A stretch of DNA of 64,000 nt from the NCBI GenBank assembly GCA_022781985.1, contig JALESH010000063.1:1-64000 (forward strand), read 5' to 3'. Position 1 is the first letter of the stretch. The number at the start of each line of letters is the position of its first letter. Below, one piece after another: positions 25,305-35,714 of this stretch. Origin of the DNA: Lachnospiraceae bacterium. Lineage in GTDB: Bacteria > Bacillota > Clostridia > Lachnospirales > Lachnospiraceae. The position numbers and the translations under genes were made by a program. The notes beneath the pieces were generated by a model. The model was not told the origin of the DNA. It made no database searches and was given only the letters and a program-made list of their open reading frames with translations.

Positions 25305-27719
25305 TCAGTCTTTCATTACAACATTGACCAGTCTGCCAGGCACGTAGATTTCCTTTACCACTGTTCCCGTCAGTTTATCCCTTACAGCCTCTTTTCCTGC
25401 AGCGATTGCAGCTTCCTTGTCCATATCCCTAGGAATCTGAAGAGTCGCCTTCACCTTCCCATTGATCTGAACCGCAATCTCCACAGAAGCCTCTATGGTT
25501 TTTGCCTCATCATACTCCGGCCAGGCGGTCTGATATAACTTCCCATCAAAGCCTGCCCGCTCCCACAGCTCCTCTGTGATATGAGGGGCCACCGGATTCA
25601 GCAGGGTAAGCAGGGTTCTGAACTCTCCCCTTGTCACAGCATTCCTTTTATAAAAGTCATTGATCAGAGCCATCATAGCCGCAATGGCTGTATTGTACTT
25701 CAGGCTCTCAAAATCGCTGCTCACCTTCCTGATCGTCTGATGCATCCTTGTCTCCAGCTCTGCACTGTAGCCCTCTTCCTCTGTCAGGATGTCCTGAAGC
25801 TTCCATACCCTTTCCAGAAAACGGCGGCATCCCTTTACACCGTCATCCGACCAGGCGGCGCTCAGTTCAAAGGCTCCTATGAACATCTCGTAGGTACGCA
25901 GGGTATCTGCCCCATAGTCCCTCACGATATCGTCGGGATTCACCACATTTCCTCTGGATTTACTCATCTTCTCCCCATTGGAGCCCAGAATCATGCCGTG
26001 GGAGGTTCGTCTCTGATAAGGCTCCGGACAAGGCACTGCCTTTTCATCATAGAGGAATTTGTGCCAGAATCTGGAGTACAGAAGATGAAGGGTAGTATGT
26101 TCCATGCCTCCATTGTACCAGTCCACCGGCAGCCAGTATTCCAAAGCCTCCCTGCCTGCCAGCGCCTGTGTATTTTTGGGATCGGTATAGCGCAGGAAAT
26201 ACCAGGAGGACCCTGCCCATTGGGGCATGGTATCGGTCTCTCTTCTGGCCGGCCCGCCGCAGCAGGGGCAGGTCGTATTGACCCAGTCAGTCATGGCTGC
26301 CAGCGGGGATTCCCCATTGTCTGTAGGCATATAGCTTTCCACCTCAGGAAGCTCCAGCGGAAGCTGACTTTCATCCAGGGGCACAAAGCCACATTTTTCG
26401 CACTGCACAATGGGGATAGGCTCTCCCCAATAGCGCTGCCTGGAAAACACCCAATCTCTCAGCTTAAAATTGGTCTTGGGCGTACCGATTCCCTTCTCCT
26501 CAAGAAACGCTATGATTTTTTTCTTGGCGTCTGCCACACCCAGTCCGTTTAGAAAGTCAGAATTCACCAGCGTTCCTTCTGCCACATCAGTATACACGGC
26601 CTCCTGTACGCTGACAGGACTGCCGGCTACCACCTCCACAATAGGAAGCCCAAATTTTTTTGCAAATTCCCAGTCTCTTTCATCGTGGGCCGGAACAGCC
26701 ATGATGGCACCCGTCCCATAGCTCATGAGTACATAATCAGAGATCCAGATGGGGATCTCCCTGCCGTTGACCGGGTTCACTGCCTGCAGTCCGTCAATGG
26801 CCACCCCCGTCTTATCCCTAGCCAGCTCAGTACGTTCAAAATCCGACTTTCTTGCAGCCATTTCACGATAAGCCGCCACCTCATCCCAATTTTTTATCTC
26901 AGACCTGTACTTATCAATGATAGGATGCTCAGGCGACACTACCATATAGGTCACACCGAAGAGGGTATCCGGCCTGGTTGTGTATATCCTCAGCTTCTCG
27001 GCTTTATCTCTGACAGCAAAGTCCACCTCAGCTCCCTCCGACCTGCCGATCCAGTTCTTCTGGGACACCTTTACTCTTTCCACATAGTCCACTCCGTCCA
27101 GATCCTGTATCAGCCTGTCCGCATAGGCAGTAATCTTCAGCATCCACTGGCTCTTTACCTTCCGCACCACCTCAGAACCGCAGCGCTCACATACACCGTT
27201 TACCACTTCCTCGTAGGCCAGCCCTACTTTGCAGGAGGTACACCAGTTGATCGGCATCTCACTCGTATAGGCCAGCCCGGCCTTAAAAAGCTTCAGGAAT
27301 ATCCACTGGGTCCATTTATAGTATTCGGGATCGGTAGTATTGATCTCCCTCTCCCAATCAAAGGAATAGCCCAGGGCATGCAGCTGTCCCTTAAAGCGCT
27401 CCACATTATTCCTGGTTACAAGCTTGGGATGGATATGATTTTTAATGGCATAATTCTCCGTAGGAAGCCCGAAGGCATCCCAGCCCATGGGATACAATAC
27501 GTTAAAGCCCTGCATCCTCCGCTTCCTTGCTACGATATCCAGCGCAGTATACGGCCTGGGATGCCCCACATGAAGCCCCTGTCCCGAAGGATAGGGAAAC
27601 TCTACCAACGCGTAATATTTGGGCTTGGAGTAATCCTCAGAGGCTGCAAATGCCCTCTCATCGTCCCACACCTTCTGCCACTTCTGTTCCACCTCTCTGT
27701 GATTATATGGTTCTGCCAT
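25305..27719 (-). CDS. leuS: Leucyl-tRNA synthetase
   Basis: An 804-residue class I synthetase, the same length as the Bacillus enzyme, charging tRNA-Leu. The HIGH-type motif is [14 protein letters not shown] near residue 45, the CP1 editing domain lies in the middle ([15 protein letters not shown], about residue 335-350), and [10 protein letters not shown] is near 575. The start is uncertain: ATG at 27719 ([15 protein letters not shown]) best fits the family, but GGAG lies 14 bases upstream. ATG at 27731 is only two bases from it, and 27749 is almost at the transcription start. The promoter is at 27763-27791, leaving a leader of about 35 bases, far too short for a T-box. Confidence 0.96.
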   Translation of the reverse strand: MAEPYNHREVEQKWQKVWDDERAFAASEDYSKPKYYALVEFPYPSGQGLHVGHPRPYTALDIVARKRRMQGFNVLYPMGWDAFGLPTENYAIKNHIHPKLVTRNNVERFKGQLHALGYSFDWEREINTTDPEYYKWTQWIFLKLFKAGLAYTSEMPINWCTSCKVGLAYEEVVNGVCERCGSEVVRKVKSQWMLKITAYADRLIQDLDGVDYVERVKVSQKNWIGRSEGAEVDFAVRDKAEKLRIYTTRPDTLFGVTYMVVSPEHPIIDKYRSEIKNWDEVAAYREMAARKSDFERTELARDKTGVAIDGLQAVNPVNGREIPIWISDYVLMSYGTGAIMAVPAHDERDWEFAKKFGLPIVEVVAGSPVSVQEAVYTDVAEGTLVNSDFLNGLGVADAKKKIIAFLEEKGIGTPKTNFKLRDWVFSRQRYWGEPIPIVQCEKCGFVPLDESQLPLELPEVESYMPTDNGESPLAAMTDWVNTTCPCCGGPARRETDTMPQWAGSSWYFLRYTDPKNTQALAGREALEYWLPVDWYNGGMEHTTLHLLYSRFWHKFLYDEKAVPCPEPYQRRTSHGMILGSNGEKMSKSRGNVVNPDDIVRDYGADTLRTYEMFIGAFELSAAWSDDGVKGCRRFLERVWKLQDILTEEEGYSAELETRMHQTIRKVSSDFESLKYNTAIAAMMALINDFYKRNAVTRGEFRTLLTLLNPVAPHITEELWERAGFDGKLYQTAWPEYDEAKTIEASVEIAVQINGKVKATLQIPRDMDKEAAIAAGKEAVRDKLTGTVVKEIYVPGRLVNVVMKD

Positions 27720-27762
27720 GTCTGTGCCCATTGCTCCTTTCCACTTCATACAAATATTCCTA

Positions 27763-27791
27763 ATTCTATCCCTTTTCCCGGTATCTGTCAA
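27763..27791 (-). promoter_or_regulatory. Sigma-A promoter of leuS
   Basis: The minus strand reads TTGACA (27786-27791), 17 bases, TAGAAT (27763-27768), about 45 bases before the preferred leuS start. Confidence 0.8.
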
Positions 27792-27856
27792 GTTTGGTAC
27801 CCTGCCTAAACAGGGGAGCATGCCCATACTGCCGGCCATGGCCGGTCTTCCATACA

Positions 27857-29356
27857 TTAAAAGATTGCCCAGTAAGCGGTATCCCCCTCAATGACCAGCT
27901 GCTCAGAGGCATCAAAATAGTCCCAGTTTTTCCCTTCAAAGCAGCGCTTATAAACCTCCTGATCCATAGCCACCTTTTCAAAGTTTCTTCCGCTTACCAC
28001 ATTGACCAGGGTGTTGCTTACCGTCCCCAGGGCCCTCTCATTGATCTGATCTGTTTTATAGGAAACATTGTTGTAGCTGAAGGGACAGTCTGTATCGTTG
28101 ACCACTGCCAGCTTCTCCACCCTCTGCCCTGTCCGCTCTTCGTATTCTGTTATCTTCTCATAGACCATCATGGCATAGGTTTCATCCAGAGTATTGCTGA
28201 TCATATGGTTGGCCACGATGATATTGCAAAAGAAAATCTGTATCAGAACATATCCGCAGACCACATAGCACAGGGCTGCCCTGAGCCTCTCCCGGCTGCA
28301 CCAAAAGGCAAGCAGCAACAGCATGGACTGGGCTGCATAAAAAGCACAGATGAATCTCGGGTAGGTCCTGGTGTCATGCTGTATCATGGGCAGGATGTAG
28401 ACCATGAGGAACATGGCTGCTGTAAGCAGCAAAAAATAACCTGCAGGCCCATACTTCCTCTCCCTCAGACATTTCCACAAAACTATGCCGGATCCAATCA
28501 GGGTGACAGCCAGGGGCAGCCCCACTCCGGGCAGGAGCTCCCTGCTGTGAATCAGGATCCGGCCAAAATCCTGCAGGCAGATTTCCGCCTTTTCCCACAG
28601 ATTGCCCACATTGACGGAACGGCCCGCCTCCGCCACCAGTCCCAGCCTCTCCAGCAGACCCAGGCTGAGCACATTCAACACACCGGAGCCTACAGTAAGC
28701 ATCCCGCAAAGCAGCTCCTGCCAAGCCGCCCTGCCTGTGAGCCTGCACTCATTGTCAAGAAAGATCCAGGCAGACAGCAGGATGGCTCCATAGATCACCG
28801 CCGCCTGATACTCCATGGTAGACAGGAAAAAAAAGAGAAAGGACAGCCCATACCTCTTTTTGCAAAAGGCCCGCGCCCCCAGAGAGGCCAACAGATACGC
28901 CATGCCGAACATCAGGGCGCACTCCCCGAACATAAAGGCTTCTGCAAACAGCACATTGACAAACAGCAGGGAGGTCAGCCCCAGCCAGGCCAGCCTCTCC
29001 CGGATGTCTGCCTCCCTGCCCCGGACTGCCCTCATATATCCAAAGCCTGTCTTTTCTTCAAAACAGGTCTGTATGATGCACAGGGACAGAGCCAGAAGCA
29101 AAAGCTCTGCCAGGACTGTGACTCCTGTATGATCTGTGGTGGACAGACCGGCCTGATAGAGCAGGAAGTCCTGGAGGGCATTCAAATACCGCCCATGCTG
29201 TATCATAATATCTATATCTGTTCTGGTCTGCGCCATATGGGTCAGGGTGTCACAGTTAAAGGCCCTCCGGAGCAGACCTCCCCAAGCCAGCACCAATACT
29301 GCAAAATTGAGCAGATACCGATTCATATGTTCCTTAAATATTTCCTTATTCATCAT
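27857..29356 (-). CDS. Polytopic membrane protein, GtrII-like glucosyltransferase candidate
   Basis: A 499-residue protein with about ten to eleven membrane segments and two polar stretches: one after the first segment ([30 protein letters not shown], residues 30-60) and a C-terminal extracytoplasmic domain of about 110 residues. An acidic pair followed by an RY motif after the first membrane segment, plus internal [17 protein letters not shown], resembles the GtrII glucosyltransferase family, which modifies cell-surface polysaccharides using a polyprenyl-linked sugar. This is a resemblance, not proof. The start at 29356 (MMNKEIF) has an imperfect binding site; ATG at 29353 is equivalent. It is downstream of another membrane protein gene. 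Confidence 0.6.
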   Translation of the reverse strand: MMNKEIFKEHMNRYLLNFAVLVLAWGGLLRRAFNCDTLTHMAQTRTDIDIMIQHGRYLNALQDFLLYQAGLSTTDHTGVTVLAELLLLALSLCIIQTCFEEKTGFGYMRAVRGREADIRERLAWLGLTSLLFVNVLFAEAFMFGECALMFGMAYLLASLGARAFCKKRYGLSFLFFFLSTMEYQAAVIYGAILLSAWIFLDNECRLTGRAAWQELLCGMLTVGSGVLNVLSLGLLERLGLVAEAGRSVNVGNLWEKAEICLQDFGRILIHSRELLPGVGLPLAVTLIGSGIVLWKCLRERKYGPAGYFLLLTAAMFLMVYILPMIQHDTRTYPRFICAFYAAQSMLLLLAFWCSRERLRAALCYVVCGYVLIQIFFCNIIVANHMISNTLDETYAMMVYEKITEYEERTGQRVEKLAVVNDTDCPFSYNNVSYKTDQINERALGTVSNTLVNVVSGRNFEKVAMDQEVYKRCFEGKNWDYFDASEQLVIEGDTAYWAIF

Positions 29357-29396
29357 TCATCCCACGCTCTGGTATATCTCCTTTTTACAGGTAATC

Positions 29397-31040
29397 TCAT
29401 TGTATGATGGCTCTCACCTGATGCAGGCCATAGCCCTCTGCATACTTCAGCCTTATGCTGTCTCCCTCCTGGTATTTTACAATACTGATGAGGGCCGTAT
29501 CTGAGAGATCCAGATCAAAGATATCCTCATGGTTTTCCAGACAGATATAATAATGAGTGGTTCCCTCCAGCACAACAGGAGCTATGCTTTTGATCCTTCC
29601 GGTTACATCCTTATAAAGCGCTGCATTTTCTGAAACGATCCCGTTAGTATTTAGCAGCTGGGTGTAGTTTTTCTCGCATTCCTGCACCGTATCTCCTATG
29701 GCCACCCACTGATACTTCTGCACATTCACCATAGCATATTTTTTTACCAGGCCCGCCGCATCCTTCAGTGCCATAAAATAAGTTGGTTCGTCTGCAATAT
29801 TCAAAAGCAAGGGAAAAGTGGCCTTATACCCCAGGTTCTGTACCTGCCCCTCCGCAGATGACATGGCAGAATCCTCAATGGCCCCCTCCACTCTGTAGTA
29901 CCTGGTCTCCATGGTTCTCTGGTTCATCAGCACAAAGCCCACATTGGACTGATCCCCATTGACGCTGGTGACACCTGTATATACCCATACATCATCATCC
30001 AGGGCGATATAATTATAGCCGTTGGTGGACTGGAGGCAGTCCTTCTGCCCAAGGATGGAGTTCAGATAACCGTTTTTCAAAATGCCGGAATAGTCATACA
30101 GCCTGGTGAGGAGCTCCGCAGAATGTACCTTATCAATCCATTGGGGCACATCCTTCAGGTCATAATCCACACAGTCTCCTGTAACAGCATTGCAGAGTAC
30201 TACCCTTCCCACCGTCTGTCCCCCGAAAAGACCAATGTTGAACTTCTTTACCGGACACACCCAGTAGGGTGTCCCCTCCTCATCAATTTCAAAAAAAAGC
30301 TGATCATCGAAAATATAGGTAGGGAAGCGGAACCTCAGATGTCTGTACAGGTTTCTGTTAAAATACTCCGACTTGGAATACCTGATACCCTCCTCCAGCT
30401 TCACGCATTCCGTATTCTGGGTAGTCATGTCGATAAGAATATAAGCAGGGATCCCTTCTCTCTGGTTGGTCAGCCATTTAATGGGGCTGGCATATACCAG
30501 GGGCGTCACACGAACCGGCACCCCGTTATAGTTAATCTGTGTATAGTCCTCAGCCACTTCGAACTGGGATACCATCTCCACCATACTGCCCATCTTGCGG
30601 TTTCCCAGGAGAGACGCGGATTCCTTATCCAGAAGAGGGATGGTGTGATAGTCTACCTCCTTTATGTCGGCCGCAAACTCTCTCTCCTGTATGGTCAGCA
30701 GAGCCTGATATCTCTTTGCGTTGACAATGGGGGAGGAAAGGAGGCTGCCCACCAGGTATACAGCTACTGTCAGCAGAAGAAGGGCACCGATCAGCTTGAT
30801 TCCCTTACTCTTTTTGATATCCTCTCCCAGCCGCAGTCCCAACTCCCCATCCCTCCGCAGACATTCTTTCCCCCCCTTCTTTGCTGCATATGCCAGCAGA
30901 AGCACCATCAACAGGGTTATCATAAACATCCAGAAGCCTGCGGAGTGAATGTTTATAGCGGGCAGAGCGATATAATAATATAGAAATGCCGCCGTCAATC
31001 CTGCCAAAATAATAATCAGATTCCTTAAGCCTTTTTTCAT
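29397..31040 (-). CDS. Membrane-anchored protein of unknown function
   Basis: A 547-residue protein. Two membrane segments lie at residues 8-30 and 35-55, a charged cytoplasmic loop at 56-80 (KKGGKECLRRDGELGLRLGED) and a third membrane segment at about 83-105. The remaining 440 residues are probably outside the membrane, rich in Tyr/Asp and beta-like sequence, with no cysteine-rich or repeat structure and no motif I recognise. It has its own promoter (31119-31147) and a leader of about 70 bases. It precedes the GtrII-like gene by 40 bases, so both may form an operon acting at the cell surface. Confidence 0.7.
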   Translation of the reverse strand: MKKGLRNLIIILAGLTAAFLYYYIALPAINIHSAGFWMFMITLLMVLLLAYAAKKGGKECLRRDGELGLRLGEDIKKSKGIKLIGALLLLTVAVYLVGSLLSSPIVNAKRYQALLTIQEREFAADIKEVDYHTIPLLDKESASLLGNRKMGSMVEMVSQFEVAEDYTQINYNGVPVRVTPLVYASPIKWLTNQREGIPAYILIDMTTQNTECVKLEEGIRYSKSEYFNRNLYRHLRFRFPTYIFDDQLFFEIDEEGTPYWVCPVKKFNIGLFGGQTVGRVVLCNAVTGDCVDYDLKDVPQWIDKVHSAELLTRLYDYSGILKNGYLNSILGQKDCLQSTNGYNYIALDDDVWVYTGVTSVNGDQSNVGFVLMNQRTMETRYYRVEGAIEDSAMSSAEGQVQNLGYKATFPLLLNIADEPTYFMALKDAAGLVKKYAMVNVQKYQWVAIGDTVQECEKNYTQLLNTNGIVSENAALYKDVTGRIKSIAPVVLEGTTHYYICLENHEDIFDLDLSDTALISIVKYQEGDSIRLKYAEGYGLHQVRAIIQ

Positions 31041-31118
31041 CCCTGTTACCTAACTCCTTTATCATTGTATTTAAAGTATGGACGAGAAATGCAGAAGCTC
31101 CCTGCATCACTCTCTGGT

Positions 31119-31147
31119 ATTATATCTTTTTCAGGCTCAAAATACAA
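31119..31147 (-). promoter_or_regulatory. Sigma-A promoter of the 547-residue membrane protein gene
   Basis: The minus strand reads TTGTAT (31142-31147), 17 bases, TATAAT (31119-31124), about 78 bases before the start at 31040. Confidence 0.6.
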
Positions 31148-31149
31148 GT

Positions 31150-31193
31150 AAAACAGGATGTCGCAGTATCTGTTTCCACCTGCGGCATCCTGT
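31150..31193 (-). terminator. Terminator of the EF-G-like gene
   Basis: A 14-bp stem with one G-U pair (31153-31166 with 31180-31193; arm ACAGGATGTCGCAG), followed on the minus strand by TTTTACTT. Confidence 0.85.
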
Positions 31194-31208
31194 CCGTTTA
31201 TTGGCCGT

Positions 31209-33296
31209 CTATTCTTCACTGCCCTCGGCAACCTTGGCCGCCCTGGCAGCCACTTCCTTCTCCTGTACCTCTGCCGGCGCCTGCTCATATCTTGCAAACT
31301 CGTAGGAGTAGGTACCCCGTCCTCCCGTCATGGAGCGCAGGTCTGTGCAGTAGCCGAAAAGTCCCGTCATCGGGATATCTGCCTCTATCACCTGCTTTCC
31401 TCCTGCCGGATTCATGCCCAGCACCCTTCCTCTCCTCTTGTTCAGATCGCCCATTACATCACCGGTATAGGCATCCGGCACGGTCACTTTTAAGGAAGCT
31501 ATCGGCTCTAAAAGCACCGGCCCCGCTTCCATAAAGCCCTTTTTAAAGGCCTGGATGGTAGCCATCTTAAAGGCCATCTCAGAGGAGTCCACCGGATGAT
31601 AGGAGCCATCGTATAAAACCGCCTTTACCCCCACTACCGGATAGGCTGCCAGAGGCCCCTTCAGCACAGACTCCTGAAGCCCCTTCTCCACAGCCGGGAA
31701 GAAATTTTTGGGCACTGCCCCTCCCACTACCTCCTGCTCAAACTCGTAGGGCTTCTCCAGGTCTCCCGAAGCAGAAAACCGAATCTTTACATGGCCGTAC
31801 TGCCCGTGGCCGCCGGACTGCTTTTTATACTTATATTCCACATCAGAATTTTTCCTGATGGTCTCCCGGTATGCCACCTTTGGCCTGGTTAGCTCTATCT
31901 CTACTTTATACTCATTTAAAAGCCTGCTGGCTATGACCTCCAGGTGCAGGTCGCCCATGCCGTAGATCAGTGTCTGCTTATTTTCTGCATCGTTGACCAC
32001 CTTTAGAGTGAGATCCTCATGCATCATCTTCTGCAGGGACTGGGAGATCTTATCAATGTCCGCCTTATTCTTTGCCTTGTAGCGCATATAGGTATAAGGG
32101 GTGGAAATCTCCGCCCTGCCATATTTGATGGGGGCTGCCTTAGTAGAAAGGGTGTTGCCCGTCCTTGCCCCTGTCAGCTTGGCAATGGCACCGATGTCTC
32201 CCGCATGCAGCTCCTTGACCTCCATCGGCCTGCTGCCCTGCAGCACATACAGCTTGCTGACCTTTTCCTCGATATCCTTGTCACTGTTATATATCATGTC
32301 GTCTGCCTTCAACACGCCGGAGCATACCTTTACCAGGGAATACTTTCCGATGAAGGGATCCACTATGGTCTTGAAGACATAGGCTGATTTGGCCTTTGCA
32401 AAGTCATAGTTGGCCTCAAAGATCTCGTTGGTCTTCAGATTGATGCCTGCCATTTCCCTGTTCTCAGGACAGGGCATGTATTTTACGATATCGTCCAGCA
32501 GGGTATAGATCCCCTGGCACAGCAGGCTGGAGCCCATGGTCATGGGGACGATGGCACCATCCATCACGTTGGTGCGCAACGCCGCCCTGATCTCAGCCTC
32601 TGAAAAAGTCTCACCTCCAAAGTAACGCTCCATAAACTCTTCACTGGTCTCTGCTACCGCCTCCATCAGGGTATCCTTGCAGATCTGCAGGTTGGCCCTG
32701 CTGTAATCCGGCACCTCACACTCTTCCACATTCTTGCCCTGCCACCGGAAGCCGTTTTCTCCGATCACATTGATGTATCCCACAAACTTCTCATTTTCCC
32801 TGATAGGCAGATGAAAGGGGGCCATCTTCTTGCCGTAGGCATTGGTCATATCCTCCACCACCTGACGGAAGGATGCATTATCCACATCCATATCCGTTAC
32901 AAAGACAAATCGGGGCAGCTTATGCTTTTCGCACAGCTCCCAGGCCTTCTCCGTACCCACCTCCATTCCGGCCTTTCCGGATACAACGATGATGGCTGCA
33001 TCTGCCGCGCTTACTGCCTCCTCCACCTCTCCTGCAAAATCAAAAAAACCGGGTGTATCCAAAATATTTATCTTCACCCCATCCCACTCGATGGGCACCA
33101 CCGATGTGGAGATGGAAATCTGCCTCTTCTGTTCTTCCTTTCCAAAATCACTTACTGTATTCCCATCGGCCACCTTCCCCATCCTGGATGTAATACCCGA
33201 TAAATATGCCATTGCCTCAACCAGGCTTGTTTTGCCGCATCCTCCATGTCCAAGCAACACTACGTTACGAATCTTGTCAGTTGTGTAAACATTCAT
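31209..33296 (-). CDS. Elongation factor G paralogue with atypical G motifs
   Basis: A 695-residue translational GTPase with the five-domain EF-G layout. G1 is GHGGCGKTS (residues 16-24) and G3 is DTPGFFDF. Domain IV and V signatures are present (GHGQYGHVKIRF, ADIPMTGLFGYCTDLRSMTGGRG). It departs from canonical EF-G at G2, where RGITI is RQISI, and at G4, where NKxD is TDMD (VFVTDMDVDN). This places it with EF-G-like paralogues of uncertain role rather than the main EF-G. GGAGG lies upstream of the ATG. A weak TATAAT box (33329-33334) without a clear -35 is the only promoter candidate. Confidence 0.9.
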   Translation of the reverse strand: MNVYTTDKIRNVVLLGHGGCGKTSLVEAMAYLSGITSRMGKVADGNTVSDFGKEEQKRQISISTSVVPIEWDGVKINILDTPGFFDFAGEVEEAVSAADAAIIVVSGKAGMEVGTEKAWELCEKHKLPRFVFVTDMDVDNASFRQVVEDMTNAYGKKMAPFHLPIRENEKFVGYINVIGENGFRWQGKNVEECEVPDYSRANLQICKDTLMEAVAETSEEFMERYFGGETFSEAEIRAALRTNVMDGAIVPMTMGSSLLCQGIYTLLDDIVKYMPCPENREMAGINLKTNEIFEANYDFAKAKSAYVFKTIVDPFIGKYSLVKVCSGVLKADDMIYNSDKDIEEKVSKLYVLQGSRPMEVKELHAGDIGAIAKLTGARTGNTLSTKAAPIKYGRAEISTPYTYMRYKAKNKADIDKISQSLQKMMHEDLTLKVVNDAENKQTLIYGMGDLHLEVIASRLLNEYKVEIELTRPKVAYRETIRKNSDVEYKYKKQSGGHGQYGHVKIRFSASGDLEKPYEFEQEVVGGAVPKNFFPAVEKGLQESVLKGPLAAYPVVGVKAVLYDGSYHPVDSSEMAFKMATIQAFKKGFMEAGPVLLEPIASLKVTVPDAYTGDVMGDLNKRRGRVLGMNPAGGKQVIEADIPMTGLFGYCTDLRSMTGGRGTYSYEFARYEQAPAEVQEKEVAARAAKVAEGSEE

Positions 33297-33446
33297 ACAA
33301 ATTCCTCCATCTTATGCTGTTTTTGGGTATTATATCCTGGCCATGAAGAGAATTAACTAACAGCCTTAAAACCCATGTGTATATTTTACTAAAATTTAAG
33401 TGTATTTACAAGTAAAATCCAACAACTTACACACATTTTTCTTACA

Positions 33447-33475
33447 TTGACTTTCGCGCGTTGAAGTGGTATATT
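33447..33475 (+). promoter_or_regulatory. Sigma-A promoter of aroF-tyrA-aroA
   Basis: TTGACT (33447-33452), 17 bases, TATATT (33470-33475), about 60 bases before the aroF start. No attenuator hairpin or T-box is visible in the short leader. Confidence 0.8.
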
Positions 33476-33534
33476 GTGAATGTTCCAAACAAAAAAATTG
33501 ACTGCTCATTTATATGCAGAAAGAGGTACAGATT

Positions 33535-34554
33535 ATGATTATCGTGATGAAACCGGGGGCTGAACCCCGGAATATCAAGGCAGTTCTCTCCTTCGTGGAA
33601 AAAAACGGGCTGCAGACCCACCTTTCCCGGGGGGAGGAGGTCACCATCATTGGTATTGTCGGTGATAAATCCAAGCTCCCCACAGAGAATCTGATCAGCT
33701 TCAAGGACGTGGACCATGTTGTGCCTGTAACCGAAAGCTATAAACTGGCCAATAAAAAATTCCATCCTGAGCCTACGGCCGTAAAAGCAGGCAGCACCTC
33801 TGTGGGGCCCGGCACCATGACCATCATGGCAGGTCCCTGTGCCGTAGAATCAGAGGAGCAGCTTATGACCATCGCCCGTGCCGTAAAGAAATCCGGCGCT
33901 TCCTTCCTCCGGGGCGGGGCCTATAAGCCCAGAACCTCCCCCTATTCCTTTCAGGGGCTGGAGGCGGAGGGACTGCGCTACATGCAGGAGGCCGCAAGGG
34001 AAACCGGCCTGGCTACTATCTGCGAGGTAGTCAGCCAAGAAGCCATAGAGGCTGCCTCAAAATATGTGGACATGATCCAGATCGGCGCCAGAAACATGCA
34101 GAACTTCATCCTCCTGAAGGAAGCCGGCCGCTCCGGCATGCCCGTTCTCCTCAAGAGGGGACTCTGCGCTACCATTGATGAGTGGCTCAATGCTGCTGAA
34201 TACATCATTGCAGAGGGCAATCCCAACGTGGTATTATGCGAAAGGGGCATTCGTACCTTCGAGACAGCAACCCGGAATACACTGGATCTGAGTGCAGTTC
34301 CGGTCTTAAAAGAAAAGACCCACCTGCCGGTCATCGTGGATCCCTCTCATTCCACAGGAGCCTACAAATATGTGCCCCCCATGGCGAAAGCAGCCGTTGC
34401 CTCCGGGGCAGACGGCCTGATGATCGAGGTGCATGACAATCCCTCCTGCGCACTTTCCGATGGCCCCCAGTCCCTCACCTTTGAAAACTTTGACAGGCTC
34501 ACCGGGGAACTGGCTCCCTTCTGTGAGCTGGCAGGACGCCCGCTGATAAAATAA
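33535..34554 (+). CDS. aroF: 3-deoxy-7-phosphoheptulonate synthase (DAHP synthase, AroA-I-beta type)
   Basis: A 339-residue enzyme for the first step of aromatic synthesis, joining phosphoenolpyruvate and erythrose-4-phosphate. A ferredoxin-like N-terminal regulatory domain (residues 1-70) precedes the TIM barrel, as in the Thermotoga-type enzyme. Catalytic signatures are AGPCAVES, FLRGGAYKPRTSPYSFQG, GARNMQNF, LLKRGL and VDPSHSTG. The start at 33535 (MIIVMKPGAEP) has GAGG eight bases upstream. It is the first gene of a three-gene operon, followed by tyrA at 34593. Confidence 0.96.
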   Translation: MIIVMKPGAEPRNIKAVLSFVEKNGLQTHLSRGEEVTIIGIVGDKSKLPTENLISFKDVDHVVPVTESYKLANKKFHPEPTAVKAGSTSVGPGTMTIMAGPCAVESEEQLMTIARAVKKSGASFLRGGAYKPRTSPYSFQGLEAEGLRYMQEAARETGLATICEVVSQEAIEAASKYVDMIQIGARNMQNFILLKEAGRSGMPVLLKRGLCATIDEWLNAAEYIIAEGNPNVVLCERGIRTFETATRNTLDLSAVPVLKEKTHLPVIVDPSHSTGAYKYVPPMAKAAVASGADGLMIEVHDNPSCALSDGPQSLTFENFDRLTGELAPFCELAGRPLIK

Positions 34555-34592
34555 GGCTGCCTGAAAAGGATTTGATGAAAAAGGATGAATTT

Positions 34593-35714
34593 ATGAAAAC
34601 ACAGACCATCGGCTTTATCGGCCTGGGACTGATCGGAGGCTCTATCGCAAAGGCCCTCCGTTCAGCCCTGCCCCATATCCGCATTCTTGCATACGATACA
34701 AATACAGATACCCTGTCACTGGCTCTGCAGGAGGGCGTGGCTGACCAGATCACCTCTGCGGTGGATGCCTCCTTCTCCTGCTGTGATTATATCTTCCTCT
34801 GTGCTCCTGTCTCCGGCAATGGCAGGAATCTGGCCACTCTGTCACGTTTTCTGTCTCCCTCCTGCACTCTCACTGATGTGGGCAGCGTAAAGGGTGGCAT
34901 TCATAAGCACATTGAGGAGCTGGGGCTTTCCGCTCAGTTCATCGGCGGACATCCCATGACGGGAAGCGAACGCTTCGGCTATCCCAATTCCAAGGCCCGC
35001 CTGCTGGAAAATGCCTATTACATACTGACACCTGCCAGGGGCGTATCCGATGAACGTCTCTCTGCCTATAAGGAATTAGTCAGCGTCATGCAGTCCATTC
35101 CTCTGGTTATGGAGCCGGAGCAGCATGATCATGTCACAGCTGCAGTCAGCCATCTGCCCCATATCATTGCCTCCTCTCTGGTGAATCTGGTGAGGGACAG
35201 CGACTCCCCGGAGGGAACCATGAAGATGATTGCTGCCGGAGGCTTTAAGGATATCACCAGGATCGCCTCCTCCTCTCCCGGGATGTGGCAGCAGATCTGC
35301 CTCGCCAATACGGAAAATATTGTACGGCTGCTGGAAAACTACATCGGAGCCCTGCAGGATATCAGGCAAAAGCTATCTGACCGGGATGCCGCCCTGCTGT
35401 ACCGGTTTTTTGACGATGCCCGCCTGTACCGGGATTCCTTCATCGAAGCCTCCAGCGGCCCCATAAAAAAATGCTACTCCATCACTGTGGACATTGCGGA
35501 TGAAACAGGTGCCCTTGCCTCTATTGCCACCATACTGGCACTGAATCAAATCAGCATCAAAAACATAGGCATTGTCCACAACAGAGAGCAGGCTGAGGGA
35601 GCATTGCGCATTGAGTTCTATGAGGAGGCCGCCATTCAAAAGGCCGCCAATATCCTTACAGGACGCGGTTATATCATCAAATACGAATCAGGAGGAATCC
35701 GACTATGTTTTTAG
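34593..35714 (+). CDS. tyrA: Prephenate dehydrogenase with C-terminal ACT domain
   Basis: A 373-residue enzyme converting prephenate to 4-hydroxyphenylpyruvate for tyrosine. The Rossmann motif GLGLIGGSIAKAL is at the very start, followed by the NAD site DVGSVKG, the substrate-site GGHPMTGSERFG and the helical dehydrogenase domain (residues 170-280). A C-terminal ACT domain (about 297-373, DIADETGALASIATIL) suggests feedback control, probably by tyrosine. The start at 34593 has AAGGA seven bases upstream; ATG at 34575 is also possible. Its last ten bases overlap aroA, indicating coupling. Confidence 0.95.
   Translation: MKTQTIGFIGLGLIGGSIAKALRSALPHIRILAYDTNTDTLSLALQEGVADQITSAVDASFSCCDYIFLCAPVSGNGRNLATLSRFLSPSCTLTDVGSVKGGIHKHIEELGLSAQFIGGHPMTGSERFGYPNSKARLLENAYYILTPARGVSDERLSAYKELVSVMQSIPLVMEPEQHDHVTAAVSHLPHIIASSLVNLVRDSDSPEGTMKMIAAGGFKDITRIASSSPGMWQQICLANTENIVRLLENYIGALQDIRQKLSDRDAALLYRFFDDARLYRDSFIEASSGPIKKCYSITVDIADETGALASIATILALNQISIKNIGIVHNREQAEGALRIEFYEEAAIQKAANILTGRGYIIKYESGGIRLCF

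Noticed and set aside
27720-27856. Possible T-box riboswitch before leuS
   Set aside because: The promoter leaves a leader of only about 35 bases and no specifier or antiterminator structure is visible.
27794-29407. A long plus-strand open frame (over 500 codons) opposite the GtrII-like gene
   Set aside because: It mirrors the minus-strand gene, has no ribosome site, and its translation has no protein-like pattern; it is a side effect of codon use in the real gene.
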